In this document: positions 8,069-18,507 of the stretch, piece by piece
How positions within the stretch are numbered: position 1 is the stretch's first letter
How the letters are laid out: every line of letters begins with the position of its first letter
Source: Shewanella sp. SNU WT4
GTDB taxonomy: Bacteria > Pseudomonadota > Gammaproteobacteria > Enterobacterales > Shewanellaceae
Reading direction: 5' to 3'
Assembly: GCF_006494715.1 (NCBI RefSeq)
Contig: NZ_CP041151.1
Span: 2,604,001-2,668,000, forward strand
Length of the DNA stretch: 64,000 nt
The notes under the pieces: model-generated
What the model saw: only the letters and a program-made list of their open reading frames with translations
Database searches by the model: none
What the model was told of the DNA's origin: nothing
Translations under genes and position numbers: made by a program

Positions 8069-8962
8069 ATGCAACTGGTATTACGCGATCCTAATCAAGG
8101 GCCATTTTTATCTAAAGTTATCGCCTACGGCCGAGACGAACAATTACTGTCAGATGAAGAGTTAGCGCAAATCAAAGCCAAGGCTATGTTGATGAGCCTA
8201 AAATTGGCCGACAAGTTCTATAACAAATACAAAATGCATTTGTTAGAACAAGCAGCATTTGACGTCATTGGCGTCGTGAGCCTTGGCCTAATAGCGCTGA
8301 CCGAGCGCAATGAGTCTCGAGCTTTGAGCTTGCTGCAACAAAATGATGGCGTGGTGAAATCCTTCCAGAAAGGTTGGAGCATGCTAACGGTTGTAAGCCA
8401 GTTTAAACAAAATGGTAAATCCATCTATGGCGACGTCGACAAAAATCTGATGGAACAAGTTTCTTGCCCACCCGATAGTGACGAATGGCAAGGTTGGCAA
8501 AGTTATCAAGATGCGCTGAGCGATCATCAAAGACAGCAAGCTATTGCGGTTTTACGGCAGCATTTTTACCATATTGGCAGCTATGACCCGTTAGAGTGTT
8601 TAAATCTTGAAGGCGTATTAGCAGAAGCTGTGTTATACCGTATTTGCTTTGGTGATATCAAAGTCAGAGAAGACCTCAAACGCAAAATCGGCCAAATTGA
8701 ACTTAATCCAGCATGGTTTGCTGAAGATTATATTCAAGTGGCTACCGACAAAGCCTTAGCCTTGTTGCCTGCTGAATCGGTTGCCATTATCAAGGCTGAT
8801 TTAGGTAAGCATTTCAATGCCGGAATTTTGCGCACCCTGCAATTTGCACAGCATTATCGAACGCTATTATTAGCGGATGCTAGTCCAGAAAAACTCGAGC
8901 GGTTTGAGTATAAAGAAGGATTGCATGGGCTGTTAGGTTGGCCAGTCTATTTGCAATTCTAA
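8069..8962 (+). CDS. Unknown helical protein, third gene of the set
   Basis: A 297-residue cytoplasmic protein I do not recognise, starting at ATG 8069 with AAGGA upstream. It is rich in Leu, Ala and Gln and probably all-helical. Visible segments include LSDEELAQIKAKAMLMSLKL near the N-terminus and a short hydrophobic helix AFDVIGVVSLGLIAL (about 63-77) that could be buried core rather than membrane. It ends with a GLLGWPVYLQF motif. It closes the run that starts with the J-domain gene and is followed by a strong hairpin. No enzyme motif is visible. Confidence 0.75.
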   Translation: MQLVLRDPNQGPFLSKVIAYGRDEQLLSDEELAQIKAKAMLMSLKLADKFYNKYKMHLLEQAAFDVIGVVSLGLIALTERNESRALSLLQQNDGVVKSFQKGWSMLTVVSQFKQNGKSIYGDVDKNLMEQVSCPPDSDEWQGWQSYQDALSDHQRQQAIAVLRQHFYHIGSYDPLECLNLEGVLAEAVLYRICFGDIKVREDLKRKIGQIELNPAWFAEDYIQVATDKALALLPAESVAIIKADLGKHFNAGILRTLQFAQHYRTLLLADASPEKLERFEYKEGLHGLLGWPVYLQF

Positions 8963-8970
8963 CGCTTATC

Positions 8971-8996
8971 ATCAGCCTAGTTAGCACTAGGCTGAT
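8971..8996 (+). terminator. Hairpin at the end of the J-domain/unknown gene set
   Basis: Perfect 10-bp stem ATCAGCCTAG / CTAGGCTGAT with a 6-nt loop, beginning 8 bp after the stop codon. It is followed by GCTTCTAG, not a T run, so it may act as an mRNA-stabilising end or a weak terminator. Confidence 0.6.
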
Positions 8997-9201
8997 GCTT
9001 CTAGACACTAATCATTTATCTTCCTGTTTTGCATTCACCCGCGTCAGTTATTTACGGTGAAACCGTCAACCACAACTAAATCGCCGGATTGTTCATCTAA
9101 ACCATCACCTTAGTCTAAACTTAATAGGTATTTGCTCGCCTAGCATAAAACAAGATTTCAAACTTCATGGATGTGTATATTAACACTAAGGATTAGTCTG
9201 C

Positions 9202-10197
9202 ATGCCTAGCCGTTTATTCTACCGCCTTGCGCTGCTGCTCATCATCGAGTTATCTGCAGCCTTGTTATGGATTGGGTTAGCGTGGCCTATAGACGGGTTA
9301 GTCGTTATTTTATTGTTACTTGTGAGCATTCAGTACTTATGCATGCGCAGCTCGACTAAAAAAGGGGCAACCAACACTAATCAGTTGATGCCGGATAAGA
9401 GTCATTCATTGGCTATACAGCAACCACCTTTGCCTCAACCATCATTAATCAGCATCATAGATAAAGCAGTACATGAAATTAATACTCCTTTAGGGACAAG
9501 TCTAATTACTGTGACTCACTGCCAAGACGCTCTTGAACATTTAGAAAAAATCATCACGACTAATGAACACAACCTCAATGAAATTACTGACTACATAAGT
9601 GAAAATAAACAATCTTTGGCCTTAATGCATAACAATTTGTTGCGGTTAAATGATTTGATAAAGAACTTTCATACTGTCAGTCATAATCATGACACTCTGC
9701 ATGCCGAACGCATTCATATTGCTAGTCATATCGAGCAAATTGTCAGCGATATGCGCCCACAAATTGGTATGCATAGCATTAATGTCGATTGTGATCAGCA
9801 AGTTTGGTTCAGCTTAAGCCCAACGATATTGTATAACATCATCAATAACTTACTTCTTAATGCGTCGAGACACGCGTTTGATGATGGCACGCTCGGTAAT
9901 ATCTTGCTGGCCGTTAGTATCGATGAAGAACAACAGTTAACTATTCTTTGCCAAGATAATGGCTTAGGTATGACAGATGAGATTAAATCGCAAATATTTA
10001 CCCCTTTCTTTACCACTAAACAAGGTTTAGGAGGGTCTGGATTGGGCTTAGCCATAGTTCATGGTGCACTCATGTCGATTCACGGCACCATACGCTGCGA
10101 AAGTCAGCCGTATCAAGGCTCGAAATTTATTATTAAAATTCCAAGCCTAGAAACTCATGCGCGCGATTTTACATTAGTTAGACAGCAAGTGTCTTAA
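9202..10197 (+). CDS. Orphan membrane sensor histidine kinase
   Basis: A 331-residue HAMP-less histidine kinase. Two adjacent hydrophobic helices (about 9-27 and 30-47) anchor it in the inner membrane with almost no periplasmic loop. The dimerisation/phosphoacceptor helix carries VHEINTPLG with His91. The ATPase domain shows the N box (NNLLLNASRHAF), G1 (DNGLGM), F box (FTPFFTTKQ) and G2 (GGSGLGLAIV). With so little outside the membrane it probably senses an intramembrane or cytoplasmic signal, or a partner protein. No response regulator is adjacent, so its target is unknown. ATG 9202 has AAGGA nine bases upstream. Confidence 0.88.
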   Translation: MPSRLFYRLALLLIIELSAALLWIGLAWPIDGLVVILLLLVSIQYLCMRSSTKKGATNTNQLMPDKSHSLAIQQPPLPQPSLISIIDKAVHEINTPLGTSLITVTHCQDALEHLEKIITTNEHNLNEITDYISENKQSLALMHNNLLRLNDLIKNFHTVSHNHDTLHAERIHIASHIEQIVSDMRPQIGMHSINVDCDQQVWFSLSPTILYNIINNLLLNASRHAFDDGTLGNILLAVSIDEEQQLTILCQDNGLGMTDEIKSQIFTPFFTTKQGLGGSGLGLAIVHGALMSIHGTIRCESQPYQGSKFIIKIPSLETHARDFTLVRQQVS

Positions 10198-10253
10198 ATC
10201 TCCCGACTAAGCGATTAAAGTTTTAGATGGTGATAATCTAGGCAACCTCTCAA

Positions 10254-10844
10254 TTAATAACTCATGATTAAGATGATGCCAGCAAACAAAATAATGCCAC
10301 CGACTCGCACCCGAATATGCTTGGACGACTTTTGCATAAAGAATTGCGCCGATAATTCACCACTAAGATTAAGAATAAGACCCGTTAATACTATGCCTGC
10401 AAGGTAAAACTCAAGTTCACCGCTATTAGCCAAGACCCTGCCATAACTATAACCATGACTCAATGCAAAGAAGCCTACTATGCCGGCTGCCACTAAGGTA
10501 GAAAACCTCGTACCATCGCAAATTAAAATGCCCATGACCACCACAGATAACAAGATCCCAGCATTGGCCATCGCCAGTGATAAATGGGTGTAAGAGAGGA
10601 AGGTGCCTATGACCATAAGGCCAGTAAAGGTTAGAGGTACAAACCAAAGCGCCCGCCCGCCAAGCTGCGCCGACCAAATCCCCACAGCTAGCATCATCAA
10701 TATTGTGGCAATAACAGTGGAGGATATAGACGTACTATGAGCAACAAATTGCCAACCATCGGTCACTACGGTTAAATAAGTGAGCGGGATCAGCGCCAAT
10801 AATAATAAAGTACTAAGAACTTTCTTGGTCGAGGTTATGAGCAT
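10254..10844 (-). CDS. HupE/UreJ-like membrane protein lacking the metal-site histidines
   Basis: A 196-residue polytopic inner-membrane protein with about six helices. The core AVGIWSAQLGGRALWFVPLTF and the FFALSHGYSYG segment align by eye with HupE/UreJ permeases, which are linked to nickel or cobalt supply. The usual HPxTGxDH motif is replaced by HSTSISST (36-43), and the conserved HGHAHG-type motif reads HGYSYG (130-135). With most candidate ligands gone, metal transport is doubtful and another role is likely. No hydrogenase or urease genes are nearby. ATG 10844 follows GGGGTGA. It is monocistronic and convergent with the histidine kinase gene. Confidence 0.75.
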   Translation of the reverse strand: MLITSTKKVLSTLLLLALIPLTYLTVVTDGWQFVAHSTSISSTVIATILMMLAVGIWSAQLGGRALWFVPLTFTGLMVIGTFLSYTHLSLAMANAGILLSVVVMGILICDGTRFSTLVAAGIVGFFALSHGYSYGRVLANSGELEFYLAGIVLTGLILNLSGELSAQFFMQKSSKHIRVRVGGIILFAGIILIMSY

Positions 10845-11006
10845 AGTTCACCCCATATCACTGTTATTTAAGAACAAAGTTTATACCTCCACCATACTCC
10901 CTTCACTCATAAATAAGTTGATCACCATCAAGAATTCGCTACAAATCACACACATATAAAATCAATACATTAACAGCATTAACCATGAATACACCTTGCT
11001 ATTAGG

Positions 11007-11462
11007 TTATGGCTTATTTGCGTGCTGATGGAGATATTTATCTAACTGGCCGGCAAAAGCTTGCTTGTCTTTTTGATTGATGGCATCGGGTCCACCGCTT
11101 TGAATGCCACTAGCGCGCAAAGTATCGAAGAAATCACGCAGATTAAGGCGCTCACCAATATTGTCCCGTGTAAATAATTCACCGCGCGGGCTTAAAGCAA
11201 GCGCTTGTTTGGCAATAACATCGGCGGCAAGTGGGATATCACTGGTAATCACCAAGTCCTGAGGTTCACATAATTTGACGATTTCATTATCCGCCACATC
11301 AAACCCACTGGCGACACGGATAGTATGTAAGAAACGACTGGGAGGAATTTTTAGCATTTGGTTGGCAACAAAATACGTATTGATTTGCGACCGTTCAGCT
11401 GCGCGGTACAGCATCTCTTTAATCACTACCGGGCAAGCATCGGCATCAACCCAAATTGTCAT
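11007..11462 (-). CDS. yaiI: YaiI/YqxD (UPF0178) family protein
   Basis: A 151-residue protein of the UPF0178 family. It begins with the hallmark [12 protein letters not shown] and continues with [24 protein letters not shown] and LSPRGELFT. Conserved aspartates in DADACP, TSDIPLA and ADNEI resemble a PIN-like nuclease fold, but no activity is established. I chose ATG 11462, five bases after AAGGTGG; the longer GTG start would overlap that ribosome-binding site. Single gene, cytoplasmic. Confidence 0.92.
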   Translation of the reverse strand: MTIWVDADACPVVIKEMLYRAAERSQINTYFVANQMLKIPPSRFLHTIRVASGFDVADNEIVKLCEPQDLVITSDIPLAADVIAKQALALSPRGELFTRDNIGERLNLRDFFDTLRASGIQSGGPDAINQKDKQAFAGQLDKYLHQHANKP

Positions 11463-11586
11463 AACGACCACCTTTTCATAGTTAAGGCCGTTATTATTAA
11501 AGATACATGCGCTTATGTAAACCTGTTAACCAGCTAAGTTCACACACCAAAATAAACACCACTAGCAAGCTGATAATTACGCCAAC

Positions 11587-12132
11587 TTAAGCGGCATAAA
11601 TATCACAATAACGCATTTCAACCATCATGGGATGAAGGCGATTATGCATCACTTTAATAACATCAAATCGGTGTAACACCTTCTGCTCAGATAATTCACA
11701 AGATTCATCAAGCAGCATGACAGAGGCGGCCTGTAAACTGGTATCCACGATTAATACTTTAGCGCGTATGTTAGTTGTAGTGACTAACTCAACGACTTTA
11801 CCAACATCAGAAAATACGCATTGCTGACTTGCATTAAAAAACCATGATTTAGGCATTTGCGGAGTTAACAGATATTTAGCGGCAGTCCCATTCAAACCAA
11901 TTTGCACAATAAGTGCATCAGTGAGTGATAACTGACGTTTCATGCTATCGATTAATTCAATGTAATATCTGGCTTGCGCCATAGTAAATGGCTGCAGGTA
12001 TTTAGCATCAGGGATCAATTGCTTGATAGTGTAAGGTGTCAAAAATTCCATTTCTGCACCTAAATGAGCACTTAGAACTTGGTATTGATCGTTATATCCC
12101 CAAAGCCAATCCTGTTGCGGCAAGAATAACAT
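11587..12132 (-). CDS. zapC: Cell division protein ZapC
   Basis: A 181-residue FtsZ-bundling protein that stabilises the Z ring. Identification rests on the conserved LTPQMPKSWFF segment, the flanking VQIGLNGTAAKYL, the C-terminal FDVIKVMHNRLHP, the family length and its position just downstream of pyrD on the same strand, as in Escherichia coli. It starts at ATG 12132 with AGG upstream. About 190 bp containing an inverted repeat separate it from pyrD, so it may have its own promoter. Confidence 0.9.
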   Translation of the reverse strand: MLFLPQQDWLWGYNDQYQVLSAHLGAEMEFLTPYTIKQLIPDAKYLQPFTMAQARYYIELIDSMKRQLSLTDALIVQIGLNGTAAKYLLTPQMPKSWFFNASQQCVFSDVGKVVELVTTTNIRAKVLIVDTSLQAASVMLLDESCELSEQKVLHRFDVIKVMHNRLHPMMVEMRYCDIYAA

Positions 12133-12241
12133 AACGTAACCTATATCTTATGTTGTTTATATTTCAGCAAATAATAGTATGCTTTTTAAGCAATATCAAA
12201 ATAAAATTGTCAAACTGTTATTGATGATCAACCTTATAAAT

Positions 12242-12278
12242 AGATCGTTGTTAGCTTATCAAGCAACAACAACGATCT
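12242..12278. repeat. Inverted repeat between pyrD and zapC
   Basis: Arms AGATCGTTGTT (12242-12252) and AACAACGATCT (12268-12278), perfect over 11 bp around a 15-nt loop, 42 bp downstream of the pyrD stop. No T run follows on either strand. It could be a pyrD 3' hairpin or an operator for zapC. Confidence 0.6.
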
Positions 12279-12319
12279 GGTTAGGATCATTATCACTGTG
12301 AGCAATAATTATACTTATA

Positions 12320-13342
12320 TTACTTATTCTTTAAATACTGTTCTGTAATATCGTTAATTAACTGCGGTCCTTGATAGATAAAGCCTGAGTAAATTTGTAC
12401 TAAACTGGCACCTGCATTAATTTTATCCATGCCATCTTTGCCTGAGTTAATACCACCAACGCCTATGATAGGCATATGTCCACTCAAATGGTTATGTAAT
12501 TTGGCAATCACTTTTGTGGCTAATTCCGTTAATGGTTTGCCCGATAAACCACCGGTTTCATCGGCATTAAGTAAGCCACTCACGCCATCACGAGTTAAAG
12601 TGGTATTGGTCGCAATCGCGCCATCAAATTTGTTTTTGATCAAAGATTCAGCGATCTTTTCGATCTCTTCATCCGATAGATCGGGAGCGATCTTTAAAGC
12701 AATTGGTACATATTTTTTAAATTTTTTGCTTAATTCTATTTGTTTATCTTTTAAAGCTGAGAGTAGTTCATCTAATAACTCACCATACTGTAAAGTGCGA
12801 AGCCCCGGAGTATTCGGTGATGAAATATTGACCGCAATATAGTCAGAGTATTGATACACTCTTTCCATACAAATCAGATAATCGTCCTTACCCTGCTCGA
12901 CTGGAGTATCTTTATTTTTACCAATATTAACCCCAACGACGATATCAGATTTCTTGGCTTTTAAGTTTTCGACTAGATTATCAACCCCTTTATTATTAAA
13001 TCCCATGCGGTTAATAATGCCTTTAGCAGGCTTTAAGCGGAACAATCGCGGTAAATCATTACCTGGTTGCGGTCTTGGGGTCACAGTGCCGACTTCAATA
13101 TGACCAAAGCCCATTGCAGCAAAAGCATCGATAGCCTCACCATCTTTGTCCATACCTGCCGCTAATCCGACTGGATTGCTAAAAGTAATACCCATACAGG
13201 TAACTGGCGCTGGTGCAATGTGCTGACGGTACAAAGCATCGAGTGGCGAGTTAACGGTAGTACGCAAACTCGTCATAGCCAAATGATGAGCACGTTCCGG
13301 ATCCATTTGGAACATGATTTTTTGCGCTAATTTATAAAACAT
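12320..13342 (-). CDS. pyrD: Dihydroorotate dehydrogenase (quinone), class 2
   Basis: Oxidises dihydroorotate to orotate in pyrimidine synthesis, passing electrons through FMN to membrane quinone. The 340-residue protein has the class 2 N-terminal membrane-associating helices ([20 protein letters not shown]), [19 protein letters not shown], the active-site segment [12 protein letters not shown] with the catalytic Ser, TNTT, and the FMN-phosphate loop [12 protein letters not shown] chose ATG 13342 (preceded by GGAG), not the longer frame to 13423, which would run through the upstream terminator. Followed on the same strand by zapC. Confidence 0.97.
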   Translation of the reverse strand: MFYKLAQKIMFQMDPERAHHLAMTSLRTTVNSPLDALYRQHIAPAPVTCMGITFSNPVGLAAGMDKDGEAIDAFAAMGFGHIEVGTVTPRPQPGNDLPRLFRLKPAKGIINRMGFNNKGVDNLVENLKAKKSDIVVGVNIGKNKDTPVEQGKDDYLICMERVYQYSDYIAVNISSPNTPGLRTLQYGELLDELLSALKDKQIELSKKFKKYVPIALKIAPDLSDEEIEKIAESLIKNKFDGAIATNTTLTRDGVSGLLNADETGGLSGKPLTELATKVIAKLHNHLSGHMPIIGVGGINSGKDGMDKINAGASLVQIYSGFIYQGPQLINDITEQYLKNK

Positions 13343-13358
13343 GACTTCTCCTAGACCT

Positions 13359-13389
13359 AAAAAAAGCCCCGGCAAATGCCAGGGCTTTA
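13359..13389 (-). terminator. Intrinsic terminator of the glutamate dehydrogenase gene
   Basis: On the minus strand the sequence reads AAAGCCCTGGCATTTGCCGG then GGC and seven T residues: a GC-rich stem with a T run. It starts 18 bp after the gdhB stop and lies just ahead of the pyrD ribosome-binding site, separating the two transcripts. Confidence 0.9.
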
Positions 13390-13406
13390 GATTGATTATT
13401 ATGAGT

Positions 13407-16400
13407 TTACTTTTGCCCTTCACAATGAAGGATGAGTAAGTTCAGTTCTCTTAATGCCACTGAAAACTTCGCGAATTCATGGGTTCGTGTCGTTTTAAAA
13501 TCAGCAAGCATGTGGAACCAACGCTCCAGTAAACCTTGATTTTGTTCAATCCACTGCCGAATAATCGTATCTGCCTCGCAAACATCAGTACAACTTCCAA
13601 GAACTACCGAAGCTAACGATCTTTGCTGCCAATCAAGTTCTTCACGGAAAGAGGCCCTAGCCAATGCTTGCCAATGGTTAGCCACAGGTTGAGCACTGAT
13701 TTGTTCTAAGAACCAATGCAGTTCTAACTGTGCACCCAGTTTGAAGTAAGTTTCAGAGACTAATGCCACTGGCTTATTTTCATTTTGAGCAATTTGAGCA
13801 ATGTCTAGTGACGAAAATAATGTACTCATTTTAGCAATAAGGTTTGCCACTGGCTCAGTGACGCCCTCACGCAATAAGGCATTCTTTTCCTGTTCCAGGG
13901 CTTCAATTTCTGCAGTCACCATGTATTTATTGACATTGCTCGTCAACTCAACAAATACCGGACGGTAGAAGGCAATATTCTGCTCTATGCTCATGGAGCG
14001 GTTACGATGGCGTAGGAACCAACGACACGCTCGGCGCATATTGCGACGCAATTGGAACAGCATCTCACCTTTAACAATCGCAGGAATGACACTATTTAGT
14101 GCTGCGATGTTTTGAGTTAGTTCTTCAAGACCAAAGACTTCACGGGCAATAGTATAACAAATAGCGGCATCGGCAACTGAGGCGCCTGTCTCATCTTGCA
14201 TACGTTGCACAAAATTAAAGCCCATATCATTGACTAATTCATTAGCAAGACTTGTGGCAATAATTTCCCCGCGTAACGGGTGCTGCGCCATACGTTCGCT
14301 GTATGTCTGTTGCAGCTTTTTCGGGAAATAAGCAATTAATAACTTACTCAAGAAACTGTCATCAGTAATTTCAGGCGTCACCAATTGTTGCTTAAGCACC
14401 ATCTTGCCGTACGCCACGAGCACTGATAATTCAGGACGAGTCAAAGGCAAATTCTTCGCTAAACGCTCGGCCAATTCATCTTCACTCGGTAAGAATTCCA
14501 ACGCTCTATCGAGCTTGCCTTCTTTCTCAAGATATTGAATGAATCGAATTTGCTCCTTAAGCTGATCAGCACCATGCACTTGCGTCACAGAAATAGTGCG
14601 AGTTTGTGAGCGACAATCGTTTATTACAATTTCACCCACTTCTTCAGTCATCTCTTCAAGCAAGCGGTTACGTTGCTTCAGAGTTAACTCACCATCGGCG
14701 ACCAAGGCATTGAGTAAGATCTTGATATTAACTTCATTATCTGAGCAATCAACACCACCCACGTTATCCACGAAGTCAGTGTTTAGGCGTCCGCCCTTGC
14801 TCGCGTATTCAATACGGCCCAGTTGCGTACAACCTAAGTTACCACCCTCACCAATGATCTTGGCATTGACCTGAGCACCATTGATACGCAAGGTATCGTT
14901 AGCACGATCGCCAACATCAGCATTGGTTTCACTCGATGATTTAATATAAGTGCCAATACCACCATTCCAAATCAAATCAACTTTAGAGGTTAACAGTTCT
15001 TTGATTAACTCAGTCGGCGTAATAGTGGTTTTTTGAGTAGCCAGCAACTGCTGAATTTCAGGCGTTAAGCTAATCGCTTTGGCGCTACGCAAGAAAACCC
15101 CACCACCTTTAGAAATCAGTTCGCTATTGTAATCACTCCAGCTTGAGCGCGGTAAGTTGAATAAACGCTCTCTTTCTTTAAAGCTTTTTGCCGTATTAGG
15201 CATAGGGTCAATAAAGATGTGCATATGATTGAAGGCGGCCACTAGGCAGATATGCTCTGATAACAGCATGCCGTTACCAAACACGTCTCCTGCCATATCG
15301 CCGATACCAATACAGGTAAAATCAGTGGTTTGACAATCAATACCAATTTCGCGGAAATGGCGTTTAACCGATTCCCAGCCACCTTTAGCAGTAATGCCCA
15401 TTTTCTTATGGTCATAACCGTTAGAGCCACCTGATGCAAACGCATCACCTAACCAAAAGTTATATTCCAGCGAAATAGCATTAGCGATATCAGAGAAGGT
15501 CGCGGTGCCTTTATCTGCTGCGACAACTAAATAAGCATCGTCACCATCATGACGCACCACATCTTTTGGCGGCACTATGTCACCGTTTACAATATTATCT
15601 GTGATATCTAATAAACCACGGATAAATAATCGGTAACAGGCTTGACCTTCAGCCAGCGTAACGTCCCTATCAGCATCCAACGGCATTTGTTTACATACAA
15701 AGCCACCTTTGGCGCCAACAGGCACAATCACAGTATTTTTAACTTGCTGGGCTTTCACTAAGCCTAAGACTTCGGTTCTAAAGTCTTCACGGCGATCAGA
15801 CCAACGCAAACCACCACGGGCAACTTTACCACCGCGTAAATGCACCCCTTCAAATCGTGGTGAATAGACGAAGATTTCAAATTTTGGCAGTGGTTTTGGC
15901 ATTTCAGGAATTTGCTCAGGCGCAAATTTGAATGAAATATATGGCTTAACCTCACCGTCCTTCACTTGATAGAAGTTGGTACGCAAAGTGGCATGAATCA
16001 AATCTAAATAACGACGAATAATGCGGTCATCATCCAGACTAGAAACTTCATCAAGACGTTTTTCGATCTGCTCAGATAGCTTGTCTAAACTGCGGCTTTT
16101 TAATTTAGGATTAAATTTACGAGCAAACATGCTTAGCAGTAATTCGGCAATATCCGGGTAACGGCTAAAAGTTGATTCTATATAAAACTGCGAGAAAGTC
16201 GCATCGATTTGGCGCATATACTTTGCATAGGCGCGTACCACAGAAACTTCACGGCCAGATAAGCCAGAGGCTAATAGCAGACGGTTAAAGCCATCATCTT
16301 CAAGCCCTTTATTCCATACAGAGCTTAACGCTTGCTGGAATCTATCCTGACTATCAACCAAATTATCCGTACGACCACTTTGAATCGTCATTAAGAAGTC

Positions 16401-18248
16401 TAAAATCCAGAAGGTTTGGCCATCAGTAGTTTTGACTTCATAAGGGCGTTCATTAATGACTCTCAAGCCAAAGTTTTCCAACATGGGTAGAACGTCAGAT
16501 AAATGAATGGGCTCATCTTTATGGAATAACTTTAAGCGAACTTTATTATCATTTAATGCCGACTCTTGCGGCTGATAAAATAACATGCCGAGTTTATGGC
16601 CATCATCTAATGACTCAAGTTGCTGCATATCGACCACAGCAGCACTCGGTAATACATCTTCTTTATAAGAACGTGAAAATGCATTTAAATAGTTTTTATT
16701 AAGGCGATTACCGGCATCATCACCTAAGGCGGTATTCAGCGCGATATAAAGTTTATCTTCCCACGATTTAGCGGCTTCTATGAGATTATTTTCAATCGCT
16801 GACACATCAACATCCACATTGTTATTATCAACTTTAACGATATAGTGCGTTCTAGCTAAGGTTGACTCAGAAAAGTAGGTAGTAAATTCTACCGGGTCAG
16901 AGCTTGTAAAGTGTTTGGCTAAAATTCGCTGAGTATCTTCTCTAAGCTTGGTGTTATATCTATCTTTCGAGACATACACCATGCACGAGAAGAAACGACC
17001 AAAGCCATCTTTACGCACAAATAATTTAAGCTTATCGCGGTCCTGCATTTGCAGAACGCCGTGTGCGAGATGCGATAATTCATCAACACTGGCTTGAATT
17101 AACTCATCGCGCGGTAAATTTTCTAAGATATTTAACAGGGCTTTATAATCATGAGACCGTTGTGCTAAGCCCGATTTACTCATCACTCGCAGCACTTTAT
17201 CCGCGAGCATAGGGATTTCCCTAGGGCTTCGGTTATATAAGGTCGAGGCGTATAAACCTAAGAATCTATCTTCACCTATCACATTGCCTTGCTTATCAAA
17301 ACGCTTAACCCCTACGTAATCAACGTAGGCTGGGCGGTGAACTCGACTCTTAGCGCTGCTCTTAGTTAAAATCAGTAAGCTGCTATCTAACGCTTCACGA
17401 CGGGCGGTATCTGATAAAGTAGATAATAATAAGCCTTGCTCAGGCTGATCTTTACCAGGCTTTTTCATCAAGCCAAGACCTGTATCCACATTCGGTATTA
17501 ATTCAACATCACCTTTGACCCGTTTTAAGGTGTATTGGCGATAGCCAAGTAAAGTGAAGTGATGATTTTTGAGGTACTCAAGGAAGTTAATTGCTTCAGT
17601 GAGTTCCTGCTGTGGGCCAGGGAAAGGTAACTGTGGCAATTCCTTGATGGTAATAGCCAATACGTCTGACATCGCTTGCCAATCATTGACAGAAGCTGCG
17701 ACATCAGCAAGCACTGAATGAATTTCTTGTTCCAGTGCCTTGATTTCTTTACCATTATTTTGACGATCAATTTCTATGGTAAATACAGCGACTTTTTCTG
17801 CGTCATGGCGGCTTTCAGTGATAAACCCAATGTAAGAAACCGCATCATTAGCGCGTTCTATCGCCAGCGGCGTATGCAGCATAATATGAGCAGTAATTCC
17901 TAAACGATTGAGCATCATCCCCACAGAATCGATTAAGAAAGGCATATCGGGAGTAATCACTTCAATGATCGAGTGAGCTGATTGCCAACCATGCTTAGCT
18001 TGGCTTGGGTTAAACACTCTTATATGTGTTTGACCTAGAGTCGTTTTATTAAGGGCATTCCACAAACTGAGCACAGCACCATACAGGTCACTGTCATTTC
18101 GCATATTCAAATCATCTTTTGACATGTTTGAATATAAGCAAATAGCCAGTTGTTCTACTTGCTTGGCTTGAGTTTGAGGTACTTTTGAGTGGATAAGACT
18201 GACTACATTTTCCAGTAGTACTGAAGGCATTGCATCTTTCAGAGCCAT
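13407..18248 (-). CDS. gdhB: Large NAD-specific glutamate dehydrogenase
   Basis: A 1613-residue (about 180 kDa class) NAD-dependent glutamate dehydrogenase, which deaminates glutamate to 2-oxoglutarate and ammonium and is mainly catabolic. The N-terminal 650 residues hold ACT-like and helical regulatory regions. The catalytic core begins near 800 with [19 protein letters not shown], and [12 protein letters not shown] contains the catalytic Lys. The nucleotide-binding part has [14 protein letters not shown] and NGGIGTYIK, and the substrate region [10 protein letters not shown]. Full family length, no breaks. The ATG start has no strong Shine-Dalgarno sequence. Long antisense frames inside it are composition artefacts. 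Single gene with its own terminator. Confidence 0.96.
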   Translation of the reverse strand: MALKDAMPSVLLENVVSLIHSKVPQTQAKQVEQLAICLYSNMSKDDLNMRNDSDLYGAVLSLWNALNKTTLGQTHIRVFNPSQAKHGWQSAHSIIEVITPDMPFLIDSVGMMLNRLGITAHIMLHTPLAIERANDAVSYIGFITESRHDAEKVAVFTIEIDRQNNGKEIKALEQEIHSVLADVAASVNDWQAMSDVLAITIKELPQLPFPGPQQELTEAINFLEYLKNHHFTLLGYRQYTLKRVKGDVELIPNVDTGLGLMKKPGKDQPEQGLLLSTLSDTARREALDSSLLILTKSSAKSRVHRPAYVDYVGVKRFDKQGNVIGEDRFLGLYASTLYNRSPREIPMLADKVLRVMSKSGLAQRSHDYKALLNILENLPRDELIQASVDELSHLAHGVLQMQDRDKLKLFVRKDGFGRFFSCMVYVSKDRYNTKLREDTQRILAKHFTSSDPVEFTTYFSESTLARTHYIVKVDNNNVDVDVSAIENNLIEAAKSWEDKLYIALNTALGDDAGNRLNKNYLNAFSRSYKEDVLPSAAVVDMQQLESLDDGHKLGMLFYQPQESALNDNKVRLKLFHKDEPIHLSDVLPMLENFGLRVINERPYEVKTTDGQTFWILDFLMTIQSGRTDNLVDSQDRFQQALSSVWNKGLEDDGFNRLLLASGLSGREVSVVRAYAKYMRQIDATFSQFYIESTFSRYPDIAELLLSMFARKFNPKLKSRSLDKLSEQIEKRLDEVSSLDDDRIIRRYLDLIHATLRTNFYQVKDGEVKPYISFKFAPEQIPEMPKPLPKFEIFVYSPRFEGVHLRGGKVARGGLRWSDRREDFRTEVLGLVKAQQVKNTVIVPVGAKGGFVCKQMPLDADRDVTLAEGQACYRLFIRGLLDITDNIVNGDIVPPKDVVRHDGDDAYLVVAADKGTATFSDIANAISLEYNFWLGDAFASGGSNGYDHKKMGITAKGGWESVKRHFREIGIDCQTTDFTCIGIGDMAGDVFGNGMLLSEHICLVAAFNHMHIFIDPMPNTAKSFKERERLFNLPRSSWSDYNSELISKGGGVFLRSAKAISLTPEIQQLLATQKTTITPTELIKELLTSKVDLIWNGGIGTYIKSSSETNADVGDRANDTLRINGAQVNAKIIGEGGNLGCTQLGRIEYASKGGRLNTDFVDNVGGVDCSDNEVNIKILLNALVADGELTLKQRNRLLEEMTEEVGEIVINDCRSQTRTISVTQVHGADQLKEQIRFIQYLEKEGKLDRALEFLPSEDELAERLAKNLPLTRPELSVLVAYGKMVLKQQLVTPEITDDSFLSKLLIAYFPKKLQQTYSERMAQHPLRGEIIATSLANELVNDMGFNFVQRMQDETGASVADAAICYTIAREVFGLEELTQNIAALNSVIPAIVKGEMLFQLRRNMRRACRWFLRHRNRSMSIEQNIAFYRPVFVELTSNVNKYMVTAEIEALEQEKNALLREGVTEPVANLIAKMSTLFSSLDIAQIAQNENKPVALVSETYFKLGAQLELHWFLEQISAQPVANHWQALARASFREELDWQQRSLASVVLGSCTDVCEADTIIRQWIEQNQGLLERWFHMLADFKTTRTHEFAKFSVALRELNLLILHCEGQK

Positions 18249-18478
18249 GTTGCTGAATCCTTAAGCGTCTATGGCAGCGCTTTATCATTATATGGATGCT
18301 TCGTTTTTGGCGCCGGCAACGAAAAAATGTGACCGGAGTCATCGCTCGAGTGTATTACTAAATCCTTTGTATTTCGAGGTAAATTTTAGTGGTAGATCCT
18401 GTCAATTACTAGTTTAGGACTTGGTTAAAATGTATAAATGCAATTATTAGCACATTTAATAAATAACTATTCAACAAC

Positions 18479-18504
18479 AAAAAAGGAGCCTAAGCTCCTT
18501 TTTT
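18479..18504 (-). terminator. Terminator of the RND/DUF1302 gene cluster
   Basis: Stem GGAGC / GCTCC with a CTAA loop, extended by A and T runs on both sides, so it can work in both directions. It ends 4 bp from the RND stop codon and closes that minus-strand cluster. The remaining roughly 230 bp up to gdhB should hold the gdhB promoter. Confidence 0.85.
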
Positions 18505-18507
18505 ACA

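Noticed and set aside
12242..12278. Inverted repeat as a pyrD attenuator or terminator
   Set aside because: No T run on either strand and it lies after, not before, pyrD; kept only as a repeat.
12429..12842. 137-codon plus-strand frame opposite pyrD
   Set aside because: Fully within pyrD, which has all family motifs; low-complexity Ser/Pro-rich product.
14596..14874. 92-codon antisense frame in the glutamate dehydrogenase gene, and similar frames at 17525-17770 and 15242-15448
   Set aside because: They lie wholly inside a well-identified gene and show no independent start signals.
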